From the NCBI GenBank assembly GCA_032622095.1, contig CP136066.1, positions 168,404,664 through 168,468,663 on the forward strand: DNA of 64,000 nucleotides. Reading direction: 5' to 3'. The stretch is from Siphonodentalium dalli. Lineage: Eukaryota > Mollusca > Scaphopoda > Gadilida > Siphonodentaliidae. Below the pieces are notes generated by a model. The model did no database searches. It saw nothing but the letters and a program-made list of their open reading frames with translations, and was not told the DNA's origin. Below, in pieces: positions 47,063 through 58,468 of this stretch (the stretch's first letter is position 1; each line of letters opens with the position of its first letter). The position numbers were made by a program, and so were the translations under genes.

Positions 47063-47362
47063 TTAGTATATTATTGCTGGCATATTATTTTGTCCCATGA
47101 TTATAACTTTTCTAGTGTTTGATCGTAGATCACTGCACATATTGCGTATGCGCCAATAATTATTTATAATTTTCTGCGCCCAGTGTAGTATTGTCAAGGG
47201 AATAAGCGTCCGTTCTATATTAGTTGCAAGTCGGGAAGTCCATACCACTCCATAACTTACCTCTATGTTATTAACTATGAACCGGAAGTCACCCCCGTTG
47301 TACGTCTCCATCCTGATAGATAAACTGTCTGTAAGGAAAGATTGCATTGAATAATGACACAA
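47063..47362 (-). CDS. Possible exon or gene fragment, unrecognised
   Basis: An open minus-strand frame with even composition contains METYNGGDFRFIVNN, VWTSRLATNIERTLIPL and LHWAQKIINNYW. A TTTCCTTACAG tract at about 47345-47335 could be a splice acceptor inside the frame, so the 5' limit is uncertain. No domain recognised. It lies just left of the inverted-repeat element starting at 47413. It could be a remnant of a transposon or host gene. Confidence 0.25.
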   Translation of the reverse strand: MCHYSMQSFLTDSLSIRMETYNGGDFRFIVNNIEVSYGVVWTSRLATNIERTLIPLTILHWAQKIINNYWRIRNMCSDLRSNTRKVIIMGQNNMPAIIY

Positions 47363-47925
47363 TTTTGTTTTGTGAATTTTATGTATTACCTCCGTATGGA
47401 CGATCAGGGTTTACGCTATCGGTAGCCAATTTCCCTGAAGAGAAACAGTTAGTCAATATGACTAACAGGTTAGTCAACTGTTTGTCCACAGGATGACTAA
47501 CTTAGCTCAGTTATAATGACAAAGACAGAAATAATCAAAATGACTAGTTTGGTGTAACAGTGTTCGCGCTGTCGGTGGCGAAATTGACCTATGGGCAATT
47601 GTTTTCAAAATTGGCGAATAAAACTTTGTATCCAAATGGATACGGCAACCTAATTTCAAAGCCCTGAATAGATTTTGGCGACAACAGCAAGTTTCGTAAT
47701 TCGGAAATATCGTAACAAAAGAACCCAAATTTATTTTGTAATGGGAGTGTTGATTGAATGGCGACGGGTGAACAAATGGGACATTACACAACTCTTTGAC
47801 ACCTATTCAGTGTTTTTGTTTAAATATGCTTTGAAGAGAGCTGTTAAAATTTAAAACAATGATCGTCAAAACGCTTTATCTGTACACTGGTTATGTATTT
47901 TGTTGTTGATTCCAGGCAGGTTAGT

Positions 47926-48031
47926 ATATGTTATAACCCGCTTGGGTATCTGTACAAGAAATACATATCAAGGCGCTTTAACGCCGCGGTCTGTATTTGG
48001 TGTACAGATACCCAAGCGGGTTATGACATAT
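47926..48031. repeat. Long near-perfect hairpin
   Basis: ATAACCCGCTTGGGTATCTG at 47933 onwards is the exact complement of the arm ending at 48024: 23 bp perfect, about 39 bp with three mismatches. The loop contains a second mini-hairpin (GGCGCTTTAACGCC). It stands out from the AT-rich surroundings. It may be a small foldback MITE or a transcribed hairpin. Confidence 0.8.
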
Positions 48032-49194
48032 TTATAAACCGATTCACACTCAGAGGAAAGAGGAATTGAGCAACATTCAATACGATGATTACCTATCAAT
48101 TACCACTCAATCAAAGGTTAATTGAATGGTTTGTGGTGTTACATTTTTCTGTTGAATAATAAGTCAAATGCTCGTTGACAATCGGATCACTTGCGTCTGC
48201 ATTATATATCGGCATTGATAAACCATTTTGTCTCCGAATTTGAGAACGTTTTTATACTGATTCTTCCTTGTGATAATAGACTGTTTAGGCTGCTAATGTT
48301 ATTTTTCGCCTTGTTATCATAAAGGAATTATCGTTCAGAACACAGGATACAATGTTCCGATAGGGATCGGATTCCGAAGTAAAACTATTCCACATTGCAT
48401 GAAATTTGTGTGATGAAATATCACCGGCATTCATGACAAAAGACTTAAGCAAACCTGTGTATAGTGCCTGCATTTTCCGCGCACATGCATGCATATGTGA
48501 ACAGTTATTGGAATGTTCTCAATGTTATCATTCTAATGATCATTTCGTGATTATTATGGATTATACAATCGAAACAGGTTTGGATCTCGTTCAGTTTATA
48601 CTTCCCATCACCCGCCCCGTCCGATAAACCACCCCTATATGCCCGTTAATAATGGAATGATCCGCGTTTAACTTCCAGAGTGACTGGTGCGATCATTGTC
48701 ATGGCGCATTGATACAATTTCACACCTACCGCTCCGATCTCCTTTCGGCTTACTATCCAATAATTGTCAGTTCCTGTGTGATATTTAGCTCAAGTCTATA
48801 TGTTGGCCCCGTCGAAATACAGATTCATACAAGAAATATTGTTCATGAATTGGAGCAATTTGATTGCCCGAGGTGTGTGAATCGGTTTATAAATTTTAAT
48901 ACAAGATATTCACAGTTATTACCTCACGATAATGCGCAATATTGGTCTTGTCTCGGATCTATTTGATTATAATTATATAAAGTGTTAGTTTCATTGTTTG
49001 CATTGATGGTCCAGCCATTTCTGACTTCGATTTCCACCGTGCTTTTTGTATATGGTCAGATATGAAAACACATCTGTAACGTGTGACATAACGCATTATG
49101 TTCGTATAATATTATGTTTTAAAAGTTGTTTTAATGACGTTTTTATTCTGAGTAAGAAATCAAGTTTAAAACCGCCCAGAATATGAGGACGTAA
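48032..49194. other. Unassigned interior of the putative inverted-repeat element
   Basis: Short frames on both strands (69-85 codons) show no recognisable domain. No repeat units recognised. Confidence 0.35.
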
Positions 49195-49665
49195 TTTGGC
49201 CAAAGTTGTTTTAATCTGGCCAATAAAATTTTAATTTGGCCAAACTTTTGGCCAAAAGAATTATCACTTCAGCGCGAACACTGGCAATGTTAGTCATAAC
49301 GACCAAGGAATTATTGATGAAAACGACTAACTAGGCCATTAGACTACACTTGACTTTGTCAAAATGAACAGGACTTAGTCATAATGACTAACTTTTGAGT
49401 CAATGAGAAGGTGAACATGTAATTTGGTCCAAATAATTTCAATACTCAACCTGATGATATATTGATTTGTTCTTTGTTTCAGAATGTTGGGACCCATCCA
49501 CCATTCCGTGCAATTTTTGTCATTTTTTATCCAGTTTGAACAAACAACGTGCAAACTTTATCGATGAGATTTGCGGATGATATCTTGCAATGAATATGTT
49601 AATGCATAGATGACTGCTATTTCATAGAACTCATAAGTGTGAAATCCTTTGGGAAAGATTACTGG

Positions 49666-50010
49666 TCAATGGGACATATCTAGCCGTTCCAAATCCCTAT
49701 CGCGGTATGTGCTGCATTGGAAGTACGCAAGTGACCGTTCCCGTCGGACGAGTATCTCCAACTCGCTATTGTATTTGAATAAAAATTGCATGATCCAGGA
49801 GAAAACTTGTTTTGGCATCTTGACAGCGACCCACCCTGGGGCATTGTGTGTCGAACTTTCTACCAGCTGCCCTGAGTAGTGTAACCTTCGATATGGGAAG
49901 GAAGGTCTGATATATATCCTCCTATCACATTCGTTCAAGTATAGATCCAATAGAACTGCGATAAAACTGGAAATTGAGTACCTGGGCAATGAATATTCAG
50001 CATAATTCAA
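49666..50010 (-). CDS. Possible exon or gene fragment, unrecognised
   Basis: A 114-codon frame from ATG at 50010 has balanced composition, with IYIRPSFPYRRLHYSG, GWVAVKMPKQVFSW and several aromatic/basic runs. No signal peptide or known domain is visible. The frame closes with a stop rather than a clear splice donor. It is on the same strand as 47063-47362, across the inverted-repeat element, so the two might be pieces of one disrupted gene (speculative). Confidence 0.22.
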   Translation of the reverse strand: MNYAEYSLPRYSISSFIAVLLDLYLNECDRRIYIRPSFPYRRLHYSGQLVESSTHNAPGWVAVKMPKQVFSWIMQFLFKYNSELEILVRRERSLAYFQCSTYRDRDLERLDMSH

Positions 50011-50469
50011 GGCAGTGTTACAGTTATTCTTGATGTAACTTGGTCACTATGACAACACCAAAGTTAGTCATAGTGACTCGCTGAATGGTGTTGGTTAGCT
50101 AAAGTGGGCCAAATGCTTGTGACTAACCCAAGGATAAAACGTTCGTTTTTTCTGGGAGTGTGGATATCATTTATATTTTGACGTAAACAGTTGATCAAAA
50201 TGTAATAAATATACATATTCTGAACGTCATGATTGTAAGCGTACAAACCCATAACATAGAGTGGCTGAACTACAATGGCTGGTGGTGGCTGCCAAAATGG
50301 GGACTTGTCAGCGACATGACAACGAGGCATACAGACCCGGTCCTTTGAACAGTTTGATCTCAGCATCGTTAATTATTAGTGGAGCAGGAGAGACCAGAAC
50401 AAAAAATAAGGTGAATCATGTTGCCAACCACCAAGACGGATTGAATATCAAAATGTTCGCACGGATATG

Positions 50470-51220
50470 AAACTGAGTTAGCCAGAAATAAAATCAGTGA
50501 AAACTGGAACTGAGCAAATTTTGCGTTGGAAACTCACATGAATTGTATAGTATGCCACTGTTTATATGTTCTAGGCGTTTATATGGTTATTGCAATGTTC
50601 CGGGATTCATTTTGGGATAAAAATCAACCTTTTTGGTGAAAATGAGAGGATTCTGGAATCCACAAAACATAATATACGTCGTAAATGGATGAAATAGTAT
50701 AGCAATACCTAGTTCTATCATGCCATTGAAGTGATTAATCCACAAAATGAGTCCAAGGTTGTGGTAATGGGGATTTGTTGGAAATTGGGATTTTAATAGA
50801 AAATCGTGATTTTTTTTATATAAAACCAGTGAAAACAGGAATTTGAGCCCCGAACAAAAAAACAAAATCATTTGTTTCTATTTATCGTCATGGACACCCA
50901 CTACGAAGGTGCATTATATATCAAGATGTTCGGCTTTATTTGAGGAATACAGAAAAAATTATAGTCAAAAGAAAGACAGTGCGAGCTGGGATTGTTTTTG
51001 GCAAAAATTACTTTTGCTTAAATAAAATCAGTGAAAATTGGAATCCAACTCTAGGAATAACATTTGTGGTTGGTGCTTCAATTAGACAACAGTATATGAT
51101 AATTTTTACATGTCTTGTGAGTCATGTGGGTGAATACATATTTAAGTGTTTTATTAGCGCTAAAACACATATTTGGATGAATCATAAGAGAATTATGGAA
51201 TCCACAATTTTTACTTCATG
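50470..51220. repeat. Degenerate dispersed repeat with AAAATCAGTGAAAA and GGAATCCAC motifs
   Basis: AAAATCAGTGAAAACTGGAA near 50489, a variant near 50822 and another near 51021 recur. Intervening GAGAGGATTCTGGAATCCAC (50645) and GAGAATTATGGAATCCAC (51187) also repeat. Related inverted fragments occur near 54505 and 54911. Unit ends are unclear. Confidence 0.45.
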
Positions 51221-52699
51221 AACATAATATCCCATTGGACACGTTACGCGAAGATAATAACAACAGCTATCAATATTCAAATTCAAGGATGAGTTCTTGT
51301 ACATATTACTTCTCCCAATTAAGTTATTTATGTCGGAAATTCCTGTTCACACCAAATAGGACATCACACGCAAAATACCTCACGTCGTTGCCTGAGAACT
51401 ATAATGTCGTAAGTCCATTTTGGCGGGAAAATGAGATATTGGTATCGTTGAAATCGCCGCGAAATGTCCTCCAACAACGTGGCAAGTCGATGCCGCTTTG
51501 TTAAAGAAATTAAAAAACCGCTACAAACAGAAAGAACATCAAAATGTAGATAGACTTTGTCCGTATACAAATAAGAAATATCGCATAAACAGTATGTTAT
51601 TGTCATATGTTTGACCATTGTTATGTAAACAAAAGCATAACAAGTTACTTTTCTGGCGTTTGTTTATATTATGATGGTAAACATAAAGAGCGTTCTTTGT
51701 TGGTGAATTCCTGATATGGAACTAATAAAGAGCGTTTATGCAATTTGTGTGTGATTAGCCAGTGGCATTGTGCGGTCTTCTGTAACACAATCAGGCTCTT
51801 GCTTAGGTAAAATATAGTAGGTCTTTACGATAACATGCTGTTTACGCGATGGTCATGGTATATAGGAACGAAACTGTATGCGTTTTAATGTTTTTCTGTT
51901 TACAGTGTTTGGAACAAATATGAATATTTTCGACAATTAAGGCCTCACGTGCCTTTAACATTTCTCCAATAAATGTGGGCTGCATGGCGTACTTCTAAGT
52001 ACACATATGGGAATTTTGAGAGGCATATAAACCGGAAATTATTTCCCACACATATTCCAGATTTCAAGATTTCCTAAGTAAAAATAGCATAATATAATTG
52101 GTCCATAACACCAATAAAACGGTCGTATTATGTAATCAGTCCGCCTACTCATACGTGAGTACAATTGTGATGTGAATTTGGGGAAATCGGGCGTACTTTG
52201 ATGTGATTTTGGACTTTGAAATGCATTTAAATTGTATTTGTGAGATACAGATGATTTTCTGTCAGATATACCGCAAGGATAAATGAACGTCTCATTTTGT
52301 CCATTTCAAACGGACGGTATCATCAGATCGAACCATTGCATTTTCTGCATCCCACATGTGTATTTACTACCTATATATATACACCATGTGACTCTATTGG
52401 ACCAAAAATTGAACGTCGACCTGTGGGGTGCACAACATTTGGTAACTCCACTTCAGAAGTTTGTGTAATCACAGTTTTGACACAGATGCTTATGGACCAA
52501 CATCACTAGGCCCAACTGACAGTACAAATGGTTCATATTAGACTGATACCATATTTCAACAAAGATCTCAATATTTATTGACTTTTAATATATCGCACGT
52601 ACTCTACTAAATTATGCCTGCACCCCACTACTACATGGACAATTAACCCCAAACATGATTGTCTGCAGCGCGCAAGTAAGTGCTCACACAAGTACTCCC
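51221..52699. other. Intergenic, no gene recognised
   Basis: Two AATAAAGAGCGTT-like motifs lie near 51685 and 51722 (also seen at 20352 and 39298). No supported gene. Confidence 0.35.
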
Positions 52700-53150
52700 T
52701 CCGCTAACAGTTTTGGTTTCCGACCGACAACTCCAGTTTGGATTATTTGTTCGGATAAATAATTGGTATGTATATTTCCCAGCTAAAATATAGACAGAGT
52801 TCAAATATGGGTTCCGTCTAATTAGTTTTACATGAACTACGGCCCTTTTTAGACCAATTTCACAATATTTCGGTTTTCGACCGGTAACTCTAGTTTGGAT
52901 TATTTGATGTGAACCAAAGTTGGTATGTGTATTTCCCAGCTGAACAAATACAGGCCAAATGCGAACATGGGTTTGTCAACTTATTTGCACATGAGTTACG
53001 GACCTTTTTCGAGTAAGAATTTTACCGATTTCATAACATTTGGTTTCCGACCGATAACTCTGGTTTGGATTATTTGATTTTGGTTTCCAATCGATAACTT
53101 ATGTTTGGACGACCTGATCAGAATCAAACTTGTTATGTGTTATAGTTGAA
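52700..53150 (+). repeat. Three diverged ~160-bp tandem units
   Basis: TTTGGTTTCCGACCGATAAC, TCTGGTTTGGATTATTTGAT, GTTGGTATGTGTATTTCCCA and GAGTTACGGACCTTTTT recur in order, starting near 52712, 52872 and 53038. The last unit is scrambled with a second TTTTGGTTTCCAATCGATAA start near 53078. Confidence 0.75.
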
Positions 53151-53489
53151 CATACATGTCTTTTGCGGTGGTACAATTCGAAATTGGCTAACGGGGATAT
53201 TTTCCCATGCCCTATAGCGATGCTCTTGTTTTGCAAAAATAATTTGTCCCCAAAATTAATATAATACTAATTCTACGTGCATTGAATTTTGTGGATTCCG
53301 CTGTTGACTGATTATATATAGCGATAATAGCTGTGATGGTTTCTTTAATTTGGAAATTCCCTTTTACCAAATTTTATATGCGAAAAAATATGTATGTATC
53401 TTTAATATCCAATGACACTGTGTTATATTAAATGCAAAGAAAGGTCGCCGCCCACGTGCCCACAAAACAACCTCTTCTCCCGAAAGCCC

Positions 53490-53760
53490 GGACATTCATT
53501 ATCTGTTTATAATAGAACTTGTTTTATGTAGATAATCTGCTTAGAATTGCCTCAATTTGAGTCGATATTGTGCTGAAAATAAGAGCATTTTAGTCCCATT
53601 ATCGGCTCATAATGAGGTAATTCTAAGCAGACTATGTGCGGATAACTAACTTTTTCGTGGTGGCCCGCGCCATAAAACTAAATAACGTATCCTCGCACAA
53701 CGACAAACTCCGTACGTACCTATTTCAAATTATAGGTCGATTATGTGCGTATTTGTGCGA
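53490..53760 (-). mobile_element. Hairpin element family, inverted copy
   Basis: Reverse-oriented relative of 43155-43560. It has AGATAATCTGCTTAGAATTG, an imperfect hairpin through GAGTCGATATTGTGCTGAAA, then GGCCCGCGCCATAAAACTAA and ATAGGTCGATTATGTGCGTA. Confidence 0.75.
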
Positions 53761-53799
53761 CGATATGTTCCCCGAAAAGGTGGCTTTTTAACTTTGTCA

Positions 53800-54390
53800 A
53801 AATTCATCTGACCCTGACCAAATTCAAACTTAGCCTTTGTCTTCTGAAATTTGAACCACATGTATCAAGAAATCCAGTTGAATTAAAAAAAACAGTCAGA
53901 TAACCAAAAGTAAAATCATCCCGAAACTTAAACAATCGGCAAGGACCATAACGCCGGCAAAATGGGCGGACCAAATTGGAATTTGACCTGTTTCTGCATG
54001 TGGTTAATCCACATACCAAATTTAAAAGCAATCAGATTGAAAAAACTAAAGTTATCATCCGGAAACCAAAATAAGCAACAAATACTAAGTCAACAAAGAC
54101 TAAGACCAATACTCCGGCAAAAATGTCCGGACCAAACCCATATTCGAACTTGACCTGTATTTGGAGCTGATACCCTCACATACCGAATTTGGTTCAGATC
54201 CGATCACATAAAATAACGTTATCATCCGGAGACCTCAAAACGACAAAATTCTAAATGGAAAATGGGCCATAACTCCAGGGACCCATATTCGAACTTGACC
54301 TGTATTTGCAAGGTAAACTACATACCAAATTTGGTTTTTATCCGATAACCCAAATAAAAGTTACCATCCGGAAACTTTCCAAACGGACGG
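53800..54390 (+). repeat. Diverged ~150-bp tandem units
   Basis: The order TTGACCTGT-TTTGCA, ACATACCAAATTTGG, ATCCGAT-A and GTTATCATCCGGAAAC recurs from about 53980, 54140 and 54293. An earlier partial inverse sits near 53820-53900. Similar in style to 52700-53150 but not the same sequence. Confidence 0.65.
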
Positions 54391-56048
54391 ACACCGGTTA
54401 TAGTCCTCCCAATTATCGGGTTACAATTAAGCTCACACTATTACTGGGTGACCGTAAATACTTTCTACAAAAATACTAGCAATAAAGATGTATATTATGT
54501 TCTTCTGGATTTCACAATTCTCTCATTTTTTAACACATGTCGTTTTTTCCTAAAAACTAACCCTAAACAGTTAATCACCTCACACACCTCGCATAGTAAG
54601 TGTCAATCACCATAATTCGTATGATTGAGTCACCGACCACAAATAAGGTGAACTGTTATTCCTAGAGGGGGATTCCAGTTTTCACTTATCTTGTTATGCC
54701 CTAAACATCCCCGCTCTCAATGATTTGTCTTTTTGACTATACCCGTTTCTTTATCCCAACATACAGCCGAATATGTTGATATATAACATATCAGTGTTGG
54801 TGGTGAGTAAAAGGCTTGAGTCGAGGAGCATAAACTCTTAAAACCTCTCTTTCGAGTCAAGTTTCTATAAACTGTAATGTTACATCCATTAACGACGCAT
54901 ATTAGGTTTTGGTGGATTCCAGAATTATCTCATTTGTCATGAAAAAATATTAAAATAACCAGCGAAACTCTTAAAATATGTAAGCTGACCATACTTTACA
55001 GTTGATGTGAATGTCCAACAAAAAATAAGGCGCCATGCTAAGATGCTAAGACACGGAGGTGGTCTCTTAGGGTGGCACTGATGTGACAAATTTTTTCCCA
55101 ATATCAGTGACTCACATCCGGACATTTGAAAGCCTTGAGTCCACTGAATTGTATATGTAAAGTAATCTGCGCATCTTTTCTGAACTATACGTATAATTAT
55201 AAAAAAAATAAAAAATTAAAGCAAACTATAGTTATCCTTATGAACGTCACGAAAACAAACAAAACAAGATACAAATAATATTGTGTTCCAGTACAATCTG
55301 TTTTTTTAGTTGAAATATATCTGTATAAAAGCCAATTGTTTTTCTGTGTGTGTTTGTCTGTCCGTAATTCTGTCACGCGTTTTAAAATATATCACCCTCA
55401 TGTCCGATTGCGCCCATAGTTTAACCAAGATCACGCGGCGCGTCTGAGACTACAACACCCAACAGTTCAGGCCAATCGGTCCAAAACGACCTGAAATATT
55501 ACACGTTACCAAAGGTTATCAAGGCGATAGTATCCCTGATATAATGCGTTTATCAGAAGGCGAATGTGCTTTCAGTGTCGCCCGTCATAATAAAACACCA
55601 AAACCAAATTCCAGATAAACTACGCGCACCGTTTGCCGGCTTTCCTTGCAATGTCAGCGGTGACGATATCTTCCTGCATGTCATGTTTGTAGCCCGTCAT
55701 TTTAATAATTTACATGTACCATGGACATTGTTTATTTTGTCAGTTATAATATTAAAGAGCTTTACGAAACTCACGAGGATTTTATACAGTATCATGTCGC
55801 GTGATTGGAAATTAACTGACCTTACATGTATATTACGATCCGGTGGGAGTCAGATCAACGGCGAATAAACAGTGCATTACCGATCTATTTATTTAGATTG
55901 TGAGTCGATTGGATACAATCTAACTTGTCATGTGGATACATACGTTGTATATCTGTTGAGAAGGGAACCAGACTGGCTTACAATGTTAAAGATCCTTAAC
56001 AGCATGTCGACCCCAATCTGACAATATGTCGATGCGAAATAAACTGAC
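54391..56048. other. Intergenic or intron, no exon recognised
   Basis: If the minus-strand donor at 56048 is functional, this is the start of its intron. Frames at 54937-55125 (-) and 55566-55868 (+) have no domain. Confidence 0.35.
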
Positions 56049-56332
56049 CTGTTAAGTCGAAGTATTCCAAACCTGCAGCCGGAACCAGAGAGTCTGCGTC
56101 ATCCCAAATTTGATCTTGTAACAAACAGTTGTTTCTCTGCCTGTCATATACATACGAAAAACAACTGTCAACTGTTACAGAATACAGCGCAGTGAAACCT
56201 TCCTCGAGATGGTCCATTATGGAGAGAATAAAGAGCTGGTGTTGTCAACTGAAAGTCCATCTTCGCTCGGATGTATTTCAATGTTTCTCCCACACTGAAG
56301 AACAATACCATCACGGTTAATAAGAAATACAT
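56049..56332 (-). pseudogene. Broken first exon of a secreted PAN/apple-like protein
   Basis: From ATG at 56332 (A at -3) the minus strand reads a hydrophobic leader MYFLLTVMVLFFSVGETL, continues FQLTTPALYS and reaches RFHCAVFCNS before an in-frame TGA. One base out of phase it continues VDSCFSYVYDRQRNNCLLQD to a phase-1 donor, ACAG|GTCAGT at 56049/56048. Read across the frame change, the pattern C-x3-C-x4-C-F-x-Y, later C-x-L, is that of a PAN/apple module. It parallels the exon at 6223-6475, including leader, cysteine order and donor phase. Either a one-base indel has inactivated it, or the base is an assembly error. No further exons found. Confidence 0.6.
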
Positions 56333-57092
56333 GTTCTAGTTTGGAAAAATATGGTGCTTAGTAATACACCCAGAAAACTAAGTACATAAACGTGTTTGGT
56401 GCAGATTGAAATTGTGGCTAGTGATCAGGGATCATCATATCCAACACAATCGGTAATGGTGCGTGTTGATTCTCAAAACACAATTGGATGTGCAGGGATG
56501 CAGCGAAGATGTGTTTGATATACAATCACGGACGCCACTCGTAAACTCCCAAGCCATAAAATATTAAATGCTTGTTCACCGATTACACTCAAGCCGATGT
56601 GAACTGAGATAAAGCACGTTTATATACGTTATATGATACTATTTTATTAGATGGACCATTGTGGACAGAATAAAGAGCTGGTGTTGTCAACTGAAAGTCC
56701 CTGATCTCTCGGATGTATTTCAATGTTTCTCCCACACGGAAGAACAATACCATCACGGCCAATAAGCAATACATGTTCTAGTTTGGAAAAATATGGCGCT
56801 TAGTGTTACATCCAGAAAACTAAAGTACATAAACTTGTATGGTGCAGATTTAAAATTGTGGCTAGTGATCAGGGGTCATCATATCCAGCACAATCGGTAA
56901 TGGTGCGTGTTGATTCTCAAAACACAATTAGTTGTGCAGGGATGCAGCGAAGATGTGTTTGATATACAATCATGGACGCCACTCGTAAACTCCCAATCCA
57001 TAAAATATTAAATGTGTGTTCGCAACCGATTACACTCAAGCCGATATGAACTGAGATAAAGCACGTTTATATACGTTATATGATACTATTTT
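56207..57092 (-). repeat. 442-bp tandem duplication covering the signal-peptide exon and its upstream region
   Basis: 56207-56648 and 56649-57092 align end to end with about 10% difference. Both contain the leader ATG (56332 and 56774), exactly 442 bp apart, and about 300 bp of upstream DNA. In the upstream copy the leader reads MYCLLAVMVLFFRVGETL, but the PAN half is absent. Its frame runs into the duplicated flank and stops. So promoter plus leader were duplicated without the cysteine module. Confidence 0.85.
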
Positions 57093-58196
57093 ATTAATTT
57101 CGTTCAATAGTGAGCGAGATCGCGCTTCATATCGACCTTGGGTGTGTGTTTGCTGACACGACATATTCCATGAGTTATTAAAAGGTATATCGACAAAGTA
57201 CGTAGTGTCATCATGAATTCCAAATGCGATGAGGGTTTACTGAGCGAATAATACGTGTACACGGTCTGGCTAACGTTACAATGGTGTAAATATTTCTTCG
57301 CTATATGCCCTGATTGGTTTTGGGTGTATTTACAATATAATGAGCTTGTCCTTTTCGCAGAACATGGGCGATGATAGCAACATGGCAAGTTGGAAGCCGA
57401 AATGGTATCTAGGAACACCCGATTATTTCGCACTCCAGTCCCGTCCCAGGTATCACAAGTGCGCCGCACAGAATACAACACACCATGGTTCCTTTGCCTT
57501 CAAAACCGCAAAGAAATGGGCGCCAAATATTTTTAAATGTTCGGAGTATATTATTTTTCGCGTGATTTGAATCGCAAAATGTATACAAATGGGGTTCATA
57601 CGAAATTTGTCTATTTTTTTTTCTTCACAACCATGTATTAGCATTGAGAATGACATTCATTTGTTATATTTACATTCCCACGTGTATATATTCCCTACAA
57701 ATTAAAGGACTGATTGAAATTTTAATTGCAAAATATTCCGCCTTGTTTTATATGTTTATATGCATATCATCAAATTGGGCGAACTAATTAGATGCACATT
57801 GTGTACATTAAAATCAAGATTATAAATTATATTTGATATACCATAGTGTCATACGGGAGAGTTCACGACAATTAAAACACCATAAAAAAACAAACAATGT
57901 GGTTAAAAAGGGGAAAACACTTTATTCAAAATAAATAATCTGGCCCCTTTAACCCCTCTAAACATAAGATGAACTGAAAACTTTTTATTCACCACCAATT
58001 GCAATTTGTGACAACCCTTATAATATGTATTGATATGTATGTTATATTTCCATGTTTATGACCGAATAAACATTATTAAAAAAACAAAACAAAATGTGAA
58101 CAACTGTATATAGTGTTATTGTTGCTTCTGTACTCGCCTCTCAAAACATAATCTGAAGTGGAAAATATTACTATTTTCCCATTCGTATATCTTCCG
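57093..58196. other. Intergenic, no gene recognised
   Basis: Overlapping frames at 57104-57481 (-) and 57340-57570 (+) carry no recognisable features. Confidence 0.35.
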
Positions 58197-58468
58197 AGGC
58201 GCCTCAGTGACTCAGTCGGCAAGGGGTACAACTCCAAAATCCACATGTTTTCATCGTGGACTTTGTAATTCGAAATCGTTAGCTGGTAGAGTTGCCATCA
58301 TTCGCCGATGGCCGGTGGTTTGCCGCACATGGTCGACGAGTTTATTAGCCATTGGAATCACTGTTAGATTAGCCGTAAGTGTGCGGATGTTCTCCATAAC
58401 TAAAACAGGAGAATTTCGTGATATGGCCTTAGTTTCTGGAAACGACATTAAAACCCTATCAATCAATC
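58197..58468 (+). mobile_element. SINE copy with box B deleted
   Basis: Same family as 33477-33795. The head reads CTCAGTGACTCAGTCGGCAA, then GGGGTACAACTCC. The ~37 bp containing GGGTTCAAATCC are missing, so internal polymerase III promotion is probably lost. The central domain (GCCGATGGCCGGTGGTTTGC, CACATGGTCGACGAGTTTAT) and the 3' part ending CTATCAATCAATC are conserved. No clear target duplication. Frames on both strands here are SINE artefacts. Confidence 0.9.

Larger units (their letters stand above)
47413..49440. mobile_element. Possible large element with GTTAGTCAT-rich inverted ends
   Basis: The left end (47430-47580) holds repeated palindromic AGTTAGTCAATATGACTAAC motifs, then GTGTTCGCGCTG. 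The right end (49195-49420) holds the inverse: CAGCGCGAACACTGGCAATG, then GTTAGTCATAACGAC and AGTCATAATGACTAACTTTT. The order is mirrored, so these look like long, divergent inverted termini with iterated subterminal motifs. A further cluster is at 50035-50130. No transposase is recognised between them. Confidence 0.5.
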
